From contig NZ_DF968180.1 in assembly GCF_001192795.1 (NCBI RefSeq), positions 532,578 through 596,577 of the forward strand: 64,000 nt of DNA. Direction: 5' to 3'. How positions within the stretch are numbered: position 1 is the stretch's first letter; the number at the start of each line of letters is the position of its first letter. Made by a program: the position numbers and the translations under genes. Of the stretch, positions 1 to 8,479 are shown piece after piece. Origin of the DNA: Flexilinea flocculi (GTDB lineage: Bacteria > Chloroflexota > Anaerolineae > Anaerolineales > Anaerolineaceae). Below the pieces are notes generated by a model. That model was not told the origin of the DNA, did not search any database, and saw only the letters and a list, made by a program, of their open reading frames with translations.

Positions 1-2
1 TA

Positions 3-959
3 ATCAAAAAGTTGGAACGGTTGTACGAGATCAGCAATTATATCTGCGGACAGCGATTACAGCCATACATTTCCGAGCTGATAGATATACTGGAGCGATG
101 CAATGAAATGTACTTCACATCTGAGGAAAAACGTCTGCTAACCGAGATGAGTTCGGCAACGATCAATCGAAATCTGAGGGAATACAAGAAAAACCATCAA
201 GGAAAAGGCAAAACCATGACGAAGCCCGGCGGATTACTCAAGAAACAGATTGCGATCCGAACGGGGATGGACTGGGATGATAATCGCCCTGGATTTCTGG
301 AGATAGACCTTGTTGCTCATTGCGGGCAATCAGCAGCAGGAGCTTTCTTTTACACGTTGACAGCTACCGATGTATGCACCGGTTGGACAGATAACTTCAT
401 TCTCCGGAACAAATCAAAGGAAGCCGTTGTGGAAGTGATGACTTTGCTTGAATCCCTTTTACCTTATCCCATCCTTGGTATTGATTCTGATAATGGCTCC
501 GAGTTCATCAACCATCTCCTTTTTGATTATTGCAATAATCAGGAAAGAAAGATAATCTTCACCCGATCAAGGCCTTACAGGAAGAACGATCAAGCTCATG
601 TTGAACAAAAGAACTGGGCCGTAGTCAGACGTTTGCTTGGATACAACCGCTTCTATACTCCAGACCATTTTTCACTCATTCAGCGAATTTATCAACTGAA
701 CCATGTGTTCAATAATTTCTTCCAACCTGTACGTAAGACCATTGCCAGACCAGATAAAGATGCCGGTGTCTTTTCTCCTAAATACGAATCTGCTAAAACA
801 CCTTACCGTCGTATCCTCCTTCAATCTGGTGTCTTATCCATTCCTAAAAAGGCCTCTCTTGTAAACCTGTATATTGCATCAAATCCCGTCAAGATCCTTG
901 CAGAAATCAATGATCTGCTCCGTATTCTTGCCGAAACTTCTTCTTATCAAACAAAGTAA
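3..959 (+). CDS. IS transposase, rve/integrase-core type, 5'-truncated by window edge
   Basis: This is a DDE recombinase of an insertion sequence. A putative TTG start exists at 12, but the frame is open to the window edge, so the N-terminus probably lies outside. Counted from the TTG, a short helical DNA-binding stretch (about 15-60) precedes a TKPG-type linker and an rve catalytic core. The core has Asp99 (EIDLVAHCG), Asp160 (SDNGSEF) and Glu198 (VEQKNW), so all three metal-binding acids are present. The C-terminus (PYRRIL block) looks complete and no frameshift is visible. A strong hairpin and AT-rich direct repeats follow, as expected of an IS end. The exact IS family is not assigned. Confidence 0.85.
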   Translation: MKKLERLYEISNYICGQRLQPYISELIDILERCNEMYFTSEEKRLLTEMSSATINRNLREYKKNHQGKGKTMTKPGGLLKKQIAIRTGMDWDDNRPGFLEIDLVAHCGQSAAGAFFYTLTATDVCTGWTDNFILRNKSKEAVVEVMTLLESLLPYPILGIDSDNGSEFINHLLFDYCNNQERKIIFTRSRPYRKNDQAHVEQKNWAVVRRLLGYNRFYTPDHFSLIQRIYQLNHVFNNFFQPVRKTIARPDKDAGVFSPKYESAKTPYRRILLQSGVLSIPKKASLVNLYIASNPVKILAEINDLLRILAETSSYQTK

Positions 960-1094
960 CGATAAAAATTGGCTGCTTGGGTTTTTTCGCTTTAGGCCAA
1001 TCCCTATCGTTTATGGTAAAATGCCCCTGCACTTCCAGGGAGTAGAGCTCTGCTGGGGAGCAACTCGAGCACTGGATGTGCCCAATTTACTATC

Positions 1095-1124
1095 GTAGAG
1101 ATGCCTACGCATCTCTACATTTTT
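1095..1124 (+). terminator. Intrinsic terminator after IS transposase
   Basis: A perfect 10-bp stem (GTAGAGATGC / GCATCTCTAC) closes a CTAC loop and is followed by ATTTTT. It would stop transcription leaving the transposase gene. Confidence 0.75.
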
Positions 1125-1204
1125 CGTGGTCGTTGGGTAACATTTTTATTTGATTCTTCGATCCCCTCAAAGTAACATTTTCTTTTGATACACACCGTAG
1201 ATAT

Positions 1205-1388
1205 CAGTGATTCGAAATTTGTAAGGTATGCTTTATTATTCATTATTTGTTTGAAATGTAAAAAATTTTGAATAATAAATCTTCTCACGCTATTGGAAAA
1301 CCAGTCCATCTTTCAAGTTATTTCATTTTCCGACAAGGATTGATAAATGATACTCATCCAAAATATAGACTTTCTATTCGAATTGCTG
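1205..1388. repeat. Box-hairpin repeat, copy 1 (long, next to the IS)
   Basis: The left box (CAGTGATTCGAAATTTG) and right box (TATTCGAATTGCTG) are inverted relative to each other. Inside is an inverted pair, TTTATTATTCA and TGAATAATAAA. At about 184 bp it is the longest copy and is diverged from the others. Confidence 0.55.
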
Positions 1389-1417
1389 GTTAAAATACTG
1401 TTCTGTTGAAATTTTGA

Positions 1418-3172
1418 CTATGCCTTGGATGTCAATGTCATCATGGCTATGCCAATCGGACCGATATCCAGCGTGACATGATCCATTGGTTTGTAGTTTC
1501 TCATTGGAATTTCTTTACAAAAAACTGCTTCCGGATTATCACCCGTATTGACTGAAAATCTGTTTTTTGCTCGCAACACTTTCGCTTCAGTGGGATGCAT
1601 ATCAGGAAAATTCATAAAATTGACTCGAACCAACGCTCTTTTTCTCGGGTGTCGATTCAGAATAATTACAGTGAGTTTTTTGCCATCTTCCGAGCGGGAA
1701 AAAAGCCCATCCAGATATGGAATCGTATGTTCTTCTGCAATTCCTGGAATTCCAGCCCAACGAAAAGAAGGAATTTCTTTGCCGGGAATTGTCTTTGTTT
1801 TGAGAATCAAATTTTGGAGTGAGCGATTCATGCTGAAAAGGACATAGGGAACTGTCTTCCAATGCTTCCCTTGATCCGATTCAATCATACCCATTGGTCC
1901 AAACAGGAATCCGGTTTCTACAATTCCGAGACGGCTGGAAAGCTTTCGGATGATATTATTGACGCTCTGAAAATAGAAAGCATCCTGTTTTTCGTAACTG
2001 CTATCATAAAAACTTTTTTGTAAAGCGGGCTGTTTGAAATAACTCCACGGACTGATGGCAATACGTACGGTTTTGTGAAGATCCACAGTTCCCAGTTGAT
2101 TCGAAATGCGTTTGATCCATGCTTCAAACTCCTGTGAAAGACCGCAGACTTGGTCAAAACTGATATTATCTTCGGCCCCATCCCAGCCTTTTGGTCCGGG
2201 AAAAATATTTGATACGCCGATTTGATCCATCCATTCATTACACGACTCGAACAGCTTTTCGTTCCATTGCCTGCCATCGGAAAACATAGGATCTGAACCG
2301 GGTAAAATCAACGTGGAATCCGGATCAATTGATTTGATGCGTTCTGCAGTTTCACGCAGCAGATTGATTTTCTCTGTGGATGTCTGCGAATCGAATCCGG
2401 TACAGGAAATTTCCCAGATTCGTTGGGGAATCCACCATGGTTTGGAAGAAATGGCTTCTTGGACTTCCTGGATCGTTCCAGACAAATTAAGGGATTCTTT
2501 CTGTGCAAGCGGCATGATGATATGCGGTGATGCCTCGATCTCAGAACAGATTCGCAGAAAATTCAGAAAAGCTGTCTTGTGTAACGGATCTTCATTGGCA
2601 GGATTCCAGCGATAACGCAATGTTTTCGGATGAAGATCTTTGATGATTGGAATTACCCATTCATGAATTTTTCCGGTTTCAAGATCCATCCATTGGGAGA
2701 TCGTTTTTGCCGATTCATCGATTTGAAATGCGTACCCAAATTGAAAGTCCTGCTGCTGACCGCAAATGTCCATGGCATCGGCGATAAAGTCAGCGCTGAA
2801 ATTTTTCTTCCAGAGATCAGACAGCTTTCTCATATGGCTGGTTTTCGGAATTTCCTGAACGATTGATTGATTCTGAATAACCAGTCTGCCGGCTTCTTCT
2901 GTTTCGATTTCCACTTTTATATCATCATCGGGAGAAATTTTCTCCAAGGTGCGGATCCTTATCGTTTGATGCAGCTCCCATTTCAATGAATTTTGATTTA
3001 AATCCAGGATATCTATGCCTTCTCGTTGCAGAAAAGATTTCATTAACTTTCCATTCGAACGGACACATTGAGCGTATATCGTCAGTTGGAAAAGGAAATT
3101 TTGAATCTGAATTTCATTGAAATTTTCCACAGAAATTTCAAATGAATTCATTGAACGAGTTGTATTCTTCAT
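1418..3172 (-). CDS. GH51-like (alpha-L-arabinofuranosidase fold) protein lacking catalytic glutamates
   Basis: This 584-residue protein has no signal peptide. It resembles family 51 glycosidases: a TIM-barrel-like central region and a C-terminal beta domain with the typical 'ILNRHP' strand, 'V..NTGDNPEAV' block and a final hydrophobic strand. The acid/base motif (usually GNE) reads WEISCTG at about 253-259, and the nucleophile motif (usually DEW) reads ISPW at about 373-376. Both catalytic Glu residues therefore appear to be missing. The ATG at 3172 has an AGGAAA site upstream. It may be a non-catalytic sugar-binding paralogue. Family placement is from remembered motifs, and the loss of activity is inferred. 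Confidence 0.6.
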   Translation of the reverse strand: MKNTTRSMNSFEISVENFNEIQIQNFLFQLTIYAQCVRSNGKLMKSFLQREGIDILDLNQNSLKWELHQTIRIRTLEKISPDDDIKVEIETEEAGRLVIQNQSIVQEIPKTSHMRKLSDLWKKNFSADFIADAMDICGQQQDFQFGYAFQIDESAKTISQWMDLETGKIHEWVIPIIKDLHPKTLRYRWNPANEDPLHKTAFLNFLRICSEIEASPHIIMPLAQKESLNLSGTIQEVQEAISSKPWWIPQRIWEISCTGFDSQTSTEKINLLRETAERIKSIDPDSTLILPGSDPMFSDGRQWNEKLFESCNEWMDQIGVSNIFPGPKGWDGAEDNISFDQVCGLSQEFEAWIKRISNQLGTVDLHKTVRIAISPWSYFKQPALQKSFYDSSYEKQDAFYFQSVNNIIRKLSSRLGIVETGFLFGPMGMIESDQGKHWKTVPYVLFSMNRSLQNLILKTKTIPGKEIPSFRWAGIPGIAEEHTIPYLDGLFSRSEDGKKLTVIILNRHPRKRALVRVNFMNFPDMHPTEAKVLRAKNRFSVNTGDNPEAVFCKEIPMRNYKPMDHVTLDIGPIGIAMMTLTSKA

Positions 3173-3309
3173 GCTTTTTTCCTATTCAGTGTAGTTGCGT
3201 CGATGATGGCTTTAGTTTTCTCAAAAAGTCTCTTTGCATTCAGTAATTTAAAATCTAAAAAACTTTTTAAGATAATTGAGAAAATATCGTATCGCTGCTT
3301 TGTATTTTA

Positions 3310-5181
3310 TCAAAGAGCCCTTCCGAGGAACCACCAATAAATGGATATGGCGTTAATCAGAATGGCTGCGATCGTTAAAATGGCAAAAACCAATGGTGTC
3401 TTTTTTCCGATTCCTTGCGCCATCAGGAAAAACAGCGGAAGGATGAAGTCCATCATATATCGATATCCGATTTGTTCTGCCCCAGTATTATGATACATCA
3501 GCAACAAGCTTAGCGAAACAAGGATTGAAATCCAGGCGCCGACATTCCACCAGTTTTTCCGAAGGTTTCGAAAAATGAAGATCAAAGGTGGCGTCATGAA
3601 AAAGATGCTGTATCCCATAATGCCGGGATTGAAATCGATACCGGAGCTATTAATGCTGATCTGTGGAATGCGAAACAGCATAACCGATAGGTTCGTTTTT
3701 AGAAAATGGGGGTGGAACATACCATATTCTTTTACTGCAGAAACGATCCAACTGGCTCCGTGAATTGTGACATATCCGAAATCAAACCAGTTGTTGAAAC
3801 GCAAAAAATTGTAATACAGAAGTAGAAATACCGAGATGACGATTGGGACCGCTGAGGAGAATGTCCAATGAAAAAGCTGCAATCTTTGAATTTTCTGCTT
3901 TCCTTTTTGAATAAAATAATAAATTCCCAGCAAAAAAGGATATACAGCAAAAATGTTAGGCCTTGCCAGAATTGCCAGCCCAAGCATGGAACCAGTCAAA
4001 AATGGTGATTTTTCTGACAAAACACTCAGAACAGCCAATTCGCAAAAAGTTACGGTTAACACCTGGCTGACGAACCACATTTGTCCAAGAATTGAAAGCC
4101 ACCAATGATTTGTCCCGATAGCAAAAACGACAGTGAGCCAAAGGATTCCTGAGCGGTTATCAGGAATCAGACCTTTTTGAGAAGCTTTTCTAAAAATCAG
4201 GAAAATGAGTCCTGTATTAATTGCTCCAACCCACGTTGAAAATAATGTCGTGTTAAAAGTCCATAAGCCGAAGATTTTGATCAACGGCATCATGATAATT
4301 GCCGGCAATGGAGGATTTGGTACGAACCAATGTCCATTGTAAAATGTCAGATCATGTGTCGTATCCGGATCGGCCAGGAATAATTCCCCGCGAAAAAAAG
4401 CATCTGCTAAAAGGTGCCAATATGATTTTGCCGGCGTATTCCAGCGACCAACCCATTGTCCAGTCATTCGATAAACTACAAAAGTAATGAGTGTGATCTG
4501 AAAAAATCCATAAAAGGCGCAAAGTTTTGTGTAGAAACGATGATTTTTAAGAACAGGCTGCAGTATTTTGCCGAACAGAAAGATCTGTAATGGCAGGAAT
4601 ACATACCATTCAAAATGTTCAATTCGGTAAAACCAGTTTTCGGTTCCGAGAATCCAACAGAGAAAACCATAGATACTATTTGGAATGATCAGAAACATTG
4701 CTGCTGGAAACAGCGAACTGTGCAATTTCGCCCAGACTTTTTGCTCGACCTTTGATCTGAAGAAAAGGTAGAGCTGCAGCGCTGATAATACTCCCCAGAA
4801 CAGCAGCCCGTTAATTCGACGTGAAAGCGCCTGAACTGAGGAATCCCATTTTCGAACAGGTGAATAGATAAGGAACAGTATTTGGATGGAAAAGAAAAAA
4901 ACTGAATACAGTGTCAGCAGAATTATAAAAAAAAGTTTTTCATTATGAATCAGGCTGCTAATTCCGGAGCGGATCTTTTTTGTGTTTAGATGTATCGAAA
5001 GGATGAAAGCGGTTATCGAAGCGATATTTCCGAGAAGGATGACGCTGAGAATAGCCAGGCGTGTGTTTGAGAATCCCATGAACCCAGATAATCCGGATTC
5101 AGGCGGGAGAAAAATCAGCTGTAAAAATACAGCGAGTCCTTCAATCATAGTGAGGAAAAGCATCAGGGATGATACAGTCAT
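3310..5181 (-). CDS. Polytopic membrane glycosyltransferase, GT-C/GT39-like
   Basis: The protein is about 623 residues with a dozen or more hydrophobic segments. A loop rich in acidic and aromatic residues (DPDTTHDLTFYNGHWFVPNP) precedes the middle membrane block. This layout is common in lipid-linked-sugar glycosyltransferases of the GT-C superfamily, where an acidic residue in an outward loop is catalytic. An upstream TTG (5202) would add seven residues, but the ATG at 5181 is preferred. Neither start has a convincing ribosome site. It lies downstream of hpf on the same strand, separated by a terminator. Donor and acceptor are unknown. Confidence 0.6.
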   Translation of the reverse strand: MTVSSLMLFLTMIEGLAVFLQLIFLPPESGLSGFMGFSNTRLAILSVILLGNIASITAFILSIHLNTKKIRSGISSLIHNEKLFFIILLTLYSVFFFSIQILFLIYSPVRKWDSSVQALSRRINGLLFWGVLSALQLYLFFRSKVEQKVWAKLHSSLFPAAMFLIIPNSIYGFLCWILGTENWFYRIEHFEWYVFLPLQIFLFGKILQPVLKNHRFYTKLCAFYGFFQITLITFVVYRMTGQWVGRWNTPAKSYWHLLADAFFRGELFLADPDTTHDLTFYNGHWFVPNPPLPAIIMMPLIKIFGLWTFNTTLFSTWVGAINTGLIFLIFRKASQKGLIPDNRSGILWLTVVFAIGTNHWWLSILGQMWFVSQVLTVTFCELAVLSVLSEKSPFLTGSMLGLAILARPNIFAVYPFLLGIYYFIQKGKQKIQRLQLFHWTFSSAVPIVISVFLLLYYNFLRFNNWFDFGYVTIHGASWIVSAVKEYGMFHPHFLKTNLSVMLFRIPQISINSSGIDFNPGIMGYSIFFMTPPLIFIFRNLRKNWWNVGAWISILVSLSLLLMYHNTGAEQIGYRYMMDFILPLFFLMAQGIGKKTPLVFAILTIAAILINAISIYWWFLGRAL

Positions 5182-5200
5182 TTCAATTGCTTTATACCAC

Positions 5201-5265
5201 AAAAAACCATAAGAACATCAAATTTTCTCTTTTAGCAAAAGATTTTATCAAATTTCGAATTGCTG
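5201..5265. repeat. Box-hairpin repeat, copy 2 (right half only)
   Basis: The right box (AAATTTCGAATTGCTG) ends at 5265. To its left is an AAACCATAAGAACA arm like that of the copy at 56643. The partner arm and left box are missing; the neighbouring gene start occupies that position. Confidence 0.6.
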
Positions 5266-5280
5266 TATCAGTTACGAGGG

Positions 5281-5314
5281 AAAAAAAGGGAGCCCTCCTG
5301 TTAGGGAGGGCTCC
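5281..5314 (-). terminator. Intrinsic terminator of hpf (minus strand)
   Basis: A 10-bp perfect GC-rich stem (GGAGCCCTCC / GGAGGGCTCC) has a 6-nt loop. Read on the minus strand it is followed by seven T residues, placing it just after the hpf stop codon. Confidence 0.9.
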
Positions 5315-5335
5315 GCATAGAATAATCAAAGAATC

Positions 5336-5908
5336 TTATGCTATTTCGGACTCAATTAAACCATAGGTTCCGTCATTCCGTTTGTATAACACATTAACGG
5401 ACGAGGTTGCCACATTATAAAAGACGAAGAATTCTTCATGTCCAAGCAATTGCATTTGTTCCAATGCTTCCATTTCATCCATCGGAACCATATGAAATTT
5501 CTTGCGACGCGCGATAATCGGTCTTTTTTCTGTATCTTCATCCGCTTCACCGGCTTCTGTCGAAGGAATTGTTTCAGCGACGGATGTTCCATCCCCGCGA
5601 GCTTCTCGTCTCTTTCCCTTAAAGCGGTCGATTTGGCGTACCATTTTATCCAGTGAAATGTCAAATGCAGCAAATATATCTTCTGCACGTTCTTCAGTCC
5701 TTAAAATGTATCCTTTACCGCGGATCGTAATTTGGGCAACGTAGCGATCAGCGGCATTTCTGGCTGATTTCAGGTAGGCAAGGTCGATTCTGATGTCATC
5801 GATGTCTGAGAGAAAACGTTCGATTTTATTAATCTTTTTTATCACGTAATCATTGACACGATCTGATACTTCCATATTTTTTCCGAAAATTACAGCTTTT
5901 GTGTCCAT
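5336..5908 (-). CDS. hpf: Ribosome hibernation promoting factor, long form
   Basis: The 190-residue protein has an N-terminal HPF/RaiA domain (about 1-100, with the EVSDRVNDYV..KI.KIERFL helix), an acidic linker (about 110-140) and a C-terminal dimerisation domain (KRPIIARRKKF...EALEQMQLLGHEEFFVFYN) that marks the long form. Such proteins dimerise 70S ribosomes into inactive 100S particles in starvation. The start at 5908 is chosen because AGGAGG lies 8 nt upstream; the longer frame has no such site. comF and a pilin gene are upstream on the same strand. Confidence 0.95.
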   Translation of the reverse strand: MDTKAVIFGKNMEVSDRVNDYVIKKINKIERFLSDIDDIRIDLAYLKSARNAADRYVAQITIRGKGYILRTEERAEDIFAAFDISLDKMVRQIDRFKGKRREARGDGTSVAETIPSTEAGEADEDTEKRPIIARRKKFHMVPMDEMEALEQMQLLGHEEFFVFYNVATSSVNVLYKRNDGTYGLIESEIA

Positions 5909-5950
5909 ATAGTTCCTCCTGAAAAGAATTATTTGTGTCAACTGCTTTAA

Positions 5951-6664
5951 TTATAATGTAGTTGACGCTACGCTTAGACAATAAATCTCTGATGCTCCTG
6001 CTTTCAGAAGCGCAGAGGCACATTCATTGAAGGTTGATCCTGTCGTCATCACATCATCGATGATCAATACTTTCTTATTTCGAACGATAACCGGTTCAGC
6101 GCTGAATGCGTTGCGCAGATTGTTTTTCCGTTCATTCTGATTGAGGCCGACTTGTGGCGTTGTATGAATTGTTTTTTGAATTGCACCAGAAGAAAAGGGT
6201 TTTCCGATTGCTTTTGCAAACGGTTTCGCTATCCATTCCGATTGATTGAATCCTCTGCTTGCAAACCTCTTTTTGTATAGAGGAACAGCAGTAACCAAAT
6301 CGACCTCCCATCTTTCTCTTAAGTATACAGAAATAAGGAAGTTTGCAAATAATTCAGATAATCCTAATTGATGCGCATATTTTAATTTTTTAATTGCCGT
6401 GCGAATTGCGCCATCATATAGAAATGCTGCCCTTGCATATGTAAATTGAAAATTACTTTTTTTGCAAAGAGAACAATCCTGTAGATCGTCAACTGGTTTT
6501 CCGCAGATATTGCAAAACGAGTCGATGATCGGCAGAGCTGAATCGATACACTTTGGGCAGATGGCGTATCCATCGCATCCGCATGCTACACAGTTTGGCG
6601 GGTAAAACCAGTCAATAATTTTCCAAATTGATCCTCGTGGATTGAGTCTAAGCCCGCTTTCCAT
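5951..6664 (-). CDS. comF: ComF family protein (phosphoribosyltransferase-like competence factor)
   Basis: The 237-residue protein has an N-terminal zinc-ribbon region with CxxC pairs (PPNCVACGC, CPKC, CNICG, CSLCKK) followed by a type I phosphoribosyltransferase fold. The PRPP loop VLIIDDVMTTGST is near residue 200. ComF acts with DNA-uptake machinery in naturally competent bacteria. Only a Flp-like pilin gene lies directly upstream and no ComEA/EC genes are in the window. The ATG at 6664 follows an AGGA site. Confidence 0.92.
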   Translation of the reverse strand: MESGLRLNPRGSIWKIIDWFYPPNCVACGCDGYAICPKCIDSALPIIDSFCNICGKPVDDLQDCSLCKKSNFQFTYARAAFLYDGAIRTAIKKLKYAHQLGLSELFANFLISVYLRERWEVDLVTAVPLYKKRFASRGFNQSEWIAKPFAKAIGKPFSSGAIQKTIHTTPQVGLNQNERKNNLRNAFSAEPVIVRNKKVLIIDDVMTTGSTFNECASALLKAGASEIYCLSVASTTL

Positions 6665-6681
6665 GCAGATCCTGGTCTTTC

Positions 6682-6828
6682 CTACACAGGTGCTATCAAA
6701 TCTGAAATAAACTTTGAGATGGCTGGTCCTAAAAGAGTGAGTAAAACAAATATGACCACTCCTACCAGGATCAGAATAAGCGCGTATTCGAGTATTCCCT
6801 GACCTCTTTCGTATGGTGAAAATGGCAT
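6682..6828 (-). CDS. Flp/Fap-type pilin-like small protein (48 aa)
   Basis: This short gene is on the minus strand. The protein begins MPFSPYERGQGILEYALILI, in which GQGILEYAL matches the class III prepilin pattern: cleavage after Gly, then a hydrophobic helix with Glu at +5 of the mature chain. A single membrane helix (about 15-36) and a short polar tail follow. GGGGA lies upstream of the ATG at 6828. It sits 17 bp upstream of comF. No tad assembly genes are present in the window, so a pilin role is inferred from the signature alone. Confidence 0.8.
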   Translation of the reverse strand: MPFSPYERGQGILEYALILILVGVVIFVLLTLLGPAISKFISDLIAPV

Positions 6829-6914
6829 AATCTATTCCCCGTTAGAAAAATATTTTTTATTGTAAAGTTATTGTATTCGTTTTTTGTGGAAGTTGTCAAT
6901 TCTTTTCGTAAATC

Positions 6915-7035
6915 CAGCAATTCGAAATCTGGATTGACTTTTCGAATAAGAAAAAGGAGTGTGTTGTTCATATGGTTTTGCGCAAAGCCCAAAACCATAT
7001 GAACAACACACTTCCTTTCATGTTTCGAACTGCTG
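6915..7035. repeat. Box-hairpin repeat, copy 3 (complete, 22-bp perfect stem)
   Basis: The left box CAGCAATTCGAAAT begins at 6915 and the right box GTTTCGAACTGCTG ends at 7035. The inner arms 6959-6980 and 6990-7011 are perfectly complementary over 22 bp around the loop CGCAAAGCC. It lies between the pilin gene and larC, both on the minus strand. Confidence 0.9.
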
Positions 7036-7083
7036 TTCGGTGTTTTTTTATTAACTTTCTACATAAAAACTAAATTAAGCGCA

Positions 7084-8265
7084 CTAACTGCCATCCTGTG
7101 TGTCCATAGTCTGCAGCGATAACATGATTCTGCTATAGATCTCAAGAATCGGCAAATTGTGCTCCCTTGAGATTCGTTCACAATCCTCGTATTCCGGATG
7201 AATCGAAACAGCCTTTCCGTCGATAATCTTCTTTTTTGCACGAATTATTCCAAATTCTGAATTAACCTGGATTATTTCACGATCTGCCTCATATCGGTGT
7301 ATATTCGTAATCCGAACGCCCAGTGTGGTTGTATGCATCAGAATAAGATGGCTGATTTCTTTTTCATCTTCTGCTTTTACGATTACTGTTAGTTTCGTAC
7401 CAGGACGATTTTTTTTCATCTGTATGGACGAAAACGTAACATCTAAAGCACCAGCGTCAAATAATCGATTCATGACAGAACCAAGCAGTTCAGGCGTCAT
7501 ATCATCCAGATTCGCTTCAATTTCCGAATAATTATTAGATGTTCCTATTTTTTCGCCGATAAAAACACGCAAAATATTGGGATGTTCAAAATTTTTTGTT
7601 CCGGCGCCATTCCCCATTGTAGAAATCGCCATTTCCGGTTTTTCAAAAGACGCAAAAGCTGCCAAGATCGCTGCGCCAGTCGGTGTGATTAATTCCGTTT
7701 GGATATTTGACGGAATGACAGATGCCTTCATATCCCGAATAAGCCAGGCAGTAGCTGGTGCGGGATTTGGTAAAAGGCCATGTTGTGTAAGTATCTCCCC
7801 TGAACCTAATGGCAACGGTGATGCATATATTTTTTCAATCCCAAAATAATCGAGAGCTGCTGCTGCGCCGACAATGTCCAATATGGAATCGACAGCTCCA
7901 ACTTCATGAAAATGTACTTCCTCTATCGCAACGCCATGAACCGAAGATTCTGCTTCGGCAATTTTTTGAAAAATACGTAAAGATTTTTCTTTGACGGATT
8001 GTGGAAGCGCACTGTTAATCAAGAATGTCCGAATATCACTGTAATGGCGGTGATGATGGCTCTCAGCTGAAAAATCCAAATGGATCTGACCGGCTTGAAT
8101 GACCCCTTTCATCACTTTTTGAAATGTAACTTGTTTGTATTCTGGAATTTGCAGCGAATTGAATGTTTCCTGGAGCTTATCTAAAGGATAACCGGCATCG
8201 ATCATAGAGCTAAGAAACATATCACCGCTGATACCTGAAAAACAATCACAATAAAGAATTTTCAT
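7084..8265 (-). CDS. larC: Nickel-insertion / nickel-pincer cofactor protein LarC
   Basis: The 393-residue protein has the LarC pattern: N-terminal CFSGISGDM, HFHEVGAVDSI near 135, ELITPTGAAIL, the EANLDDMTPE block starting the C-terminal half, and KKNRPGTKLTVI. LarC inserts nickel into the pyridinium-bismethylthiocarboxylate cofactor used by lactate racemase and related enzymes. It starts at ATG 8265 with AAAGGA upstream; a longer frame to 8292 lacks such support. larA, larB and larE are not in this window, so its client enzyme must be elsewhere. Confidence 0.92.
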   Translation of the reverse strand: MKILYCDCFSGISGDMFLSSMIDAGYPLDKLQETFNSLQIPEYKQVTFQKVMKGVIQAGQIHLDFSAESHHHRHYSDIRTFLINSALPQSVKEKSLRIFQKIAEAESSVHGVAIEEVHFHEVGAVDSILDIVGAAAALDYFGIEKIYASPLPLGSGEILTQHGLLPNPAPATAWLIRDMKASVIPSNIQTELITPTGAAILAAFASFEKPEMAISTMGNGAGTKNFEHPNILRVFIGEKIGTSNNYSEIEANLDDMTPELLGSVMNRLFDAGALDVTFSSIQMKKNRPGTKLTVIVKAEDEKEISHLILMHTTTLGVRITNIHRYEADREIIQVNSEFGIIRAKKKIIDGKAVSIHPEYEDCERISREHNLPILEIYSRIMLSLQTMDTQDGS

Positions 8266-8301
8266 TGAAAGTCCTTTTTCTTTGATAATCATTTATTTTA
8301 C

Positions 8302-8406
8302 CAGCAACACGTAGCCTTTTCTCTGATGGGTTTGAATCGCTGCCGATGAGATGCAGCGCAAAAACAACACAACAATAAAGCATTCTCCCCATATTTCGAA
8401 TTGCTG
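8302..8406. repeat. Box-hairpin repeat, copy 4 (left arm decayed)
   Basis: The right box (CATATTTCGAATTGCTG) ends at 8406. The right inner arm reads GCAAAAACAACACAACAATA. The left part keeps only CAGCAA and a second TTTGAATCGCTG-like box at about 8331-8342, so the hairpin is no longer closed. Confidence 0.65.
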
Positions 8407-8433
8407 TAATGCGATGATCTCTGCATTTGATCA

Positions 8434-8443
8434 ATGCTATAAT
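8434..8443 (+). promoter_or_regulatory. Extended -10 promoter upstream of SBP/NBR1 gene
   Basis: TGCTATAAT (TATAAT at 8438-8443) is an extended -10 element lying 37 bp before the start at 8480. No clear -35 hexamer is seen. Confidence 0.45.
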
Positions 8444-8479
8444 TGATTTATTGTTATTCTGTTTCTGATATTAACTACG

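Larger units (their letters stand above)
1..1196 (+). mobile_element. 3' part of an insertion sequence (rve transposase and right end)
   Basis: The transposase is followed by a non-coding tail with a hairpin at 1095-1118. Two similar AT-rich direct repeats follow, beginning GTAACATTTT at about 1137 and 1171 and each continuing into a TTTGAT block; these look like subterminal transposase sites. The outer boundary is placed near 1196 only because a hairpin-repeat element starts at 1205. The true tip and any target duplication cannot be fixed without the left end, which is outside the window. Confidence 0.55.

Noticed and set aside
1115..1309. Small minus-strand frame near the IS end
   Set aside because: It runs through the terminator, the IS subterminal repeats and a box-hairpin repeat, has no ribosome site and shows no protein-like pattern.
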